A stretch of DNA of 23,428 bases from CALLVY01 sp937899855 (lineage in GTDB: Bacteria > Bacteroidota > Bacteroidia > Chitinophagales > Saprospiraceae). The notes below the pieces were generated by a model. It was not told the origin of the DNA. It searched no databases and saw only the letters and a program-made list of their open reading frames with translations. Made by a program: the position numbers and the translations under genes. This document shows positions 23,172 to 23,428 of the stretch, piece after piece. Positions within the stretch are counted from its first letter, which is position 1. Each line of letters opens with the position of its first letter. Location: the NCBI GenBank assembly GCA_039820405.1, contig JBCBQC010000097.1:1-23428 (forward strand), given 5' to 3'.

Positions 23172-23428
23172 ATGTTTTCGAATTTATCAAGAAGTCGTAC
23201 CCTTGTAGAAAAACGAGTGCGGATGGACAAATCCAACAAGGCCGTTTCCGAGGAAGCCATACAATCGGAATGGGAGCAGATCAAAGCTGCCCAGTCTGAT
23301 CCGACGCACTTTCGACCCATTTACAATAAATACTACCCGCCGATCTTTCGCTTTGTCTTTCGAAGAACGGTTGACGAGGCCCTGACGGCAGATTTGTGTT
23401 CTCAGGTTTTTCTCAAGGCCCTACAAAA
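23172..23428 (+). CDS. ECF-type RNA polymerase sigma factor, N-terminal fragment (3' end outside window)
   Basis: Seen, 85 residues up to the window edge: a short variable N-terminus, then sigma region 2 with FRPIYNKYYPPIFRFVFRRT and ALTADLCSQVFLKALQ, the core-binding and -10-recognition helices of ECF sigma factors. The ATG at 23172 has an A-rich leader; an ATG at 23223 is an alternative start. Known: ECF sigmas switch on small regulons when a partner anti-sigma is relieved. The partner is expected just right of the window. No sequence link ties this sigma to the FecR-receptor unit at the left edge. Confidence 0.87.
   Translation, partial: MFSNLSRSRTLVEKRVRMDKSNKAVSEEAIQSEWEQIKAAQSDPTHFRPIYNKYYPPIFRFVFRRTVDEALTADLCSQVFLKALQ

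Noticed and set aside
23172..23428. Sigma factor as the partner of the FecR-receptor unit at 1-2838
   Set aside because: They lie at opposite ends of the window with many unrelated genes between; FecR partners normally adjoin their own sigma gene, expected left of base 1.
1..23428. CRISPR arrays, tRNA or rRNA genes, transposases, integrases, prophage genes
   Set aside because: No regularly spaced repeats, cloverleaf-like segments or recombinase motifs were found on reading both strands.

Overview
The window looks like a chromosomal stretch from a Bacteroidota bacterium, most like Saprospiraceae or Lewinella-type relatives. The evidence is a FecR anti-sigma tail followed by a TonB-dependent receptor carrying STN and carboxypeptidase-regulatory domains, lipoproteins with Bacteroidota-style signals, weak or absent Shine-Dalgarno sequences with A-rich leaders, and a NagZ-like/beta-lactamase fusion lipoprotein. 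This placement is inferred from protein style only. No tRNA, rRNA, CRISPR array, insertion sequence or frameshifted gene was seen.

Layout. (1) 1-4067, plus strand: the end of a FecR-type anti-sigma factor overlaps a signal-transducing TonB-dependent receptor. A very acidic lipoprotein built from three ~85-residue repeats follows and ends at a strong intrinsic terminator. (2) 4356-7662, plus strand: a molybdenum-cofactor operon, XdhC/CoxI-like protein, then MoaA, then MoeA, with a structured-looking leader. (3) 15832-7659, minus strand: a complete-looking aerobic carbon monoxide dehydrogenase operon. Its order is Cys-containing four-helix membrane protein, coxM, coxS, coxL, coxG, coxD, a 61-residue ORF, coxE, and an XdhC/CoxF-YHS fusion. 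The large subunit has the AYRCSFR active-site loop of true (form I) Mo-Cu CO dehydrogenase, and the M-S-L order is also that of form I. (4) 17251-16130, minus strand: a two-domain MobA-like nucleotidyltransferase for the cofactor. (5) 17447-19866, plus strand: an S41 peptidase and a glycerophosphodiester phosphodiesterase lipoprotein, five bases apart. (6) 22772-19875, minus strand: a GH3/serine beta-lactamase fusion lipoprotein whose GH3 half appears to lack a key motif. (7) 23172 to the right edge, plus strand: the start of an ECF sigma factor.

How it works together. Regions 2-4 form one functional island. MoaA and MoeA make and load molybdopterin, the MobA-like protein would attach the nucleotide, and the XdhC proteins, CoxD, CoxE and CoxG would finish, metallate, sulfurate and anchor the enzyme. 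CoxLMS would then oxidise CO (CO + H2O to CO2 + 2 e- + 2 H+). The Moco operon and the cox operon converge with overlapping stop codons. Not in the window are moaC, moaE, mog, and coxB, C, H or K. The island could let a heterotrophic Bacteroidota member use trace CO as an energy supplement. The least explained parts are the membrane protein heading the operon, the small ORF between coxD and coxE, the YHS tail on CoxF, the LAGG (guanylyl-type) motif of the MobA-like protein, and the acidic repeat lipoprotein.
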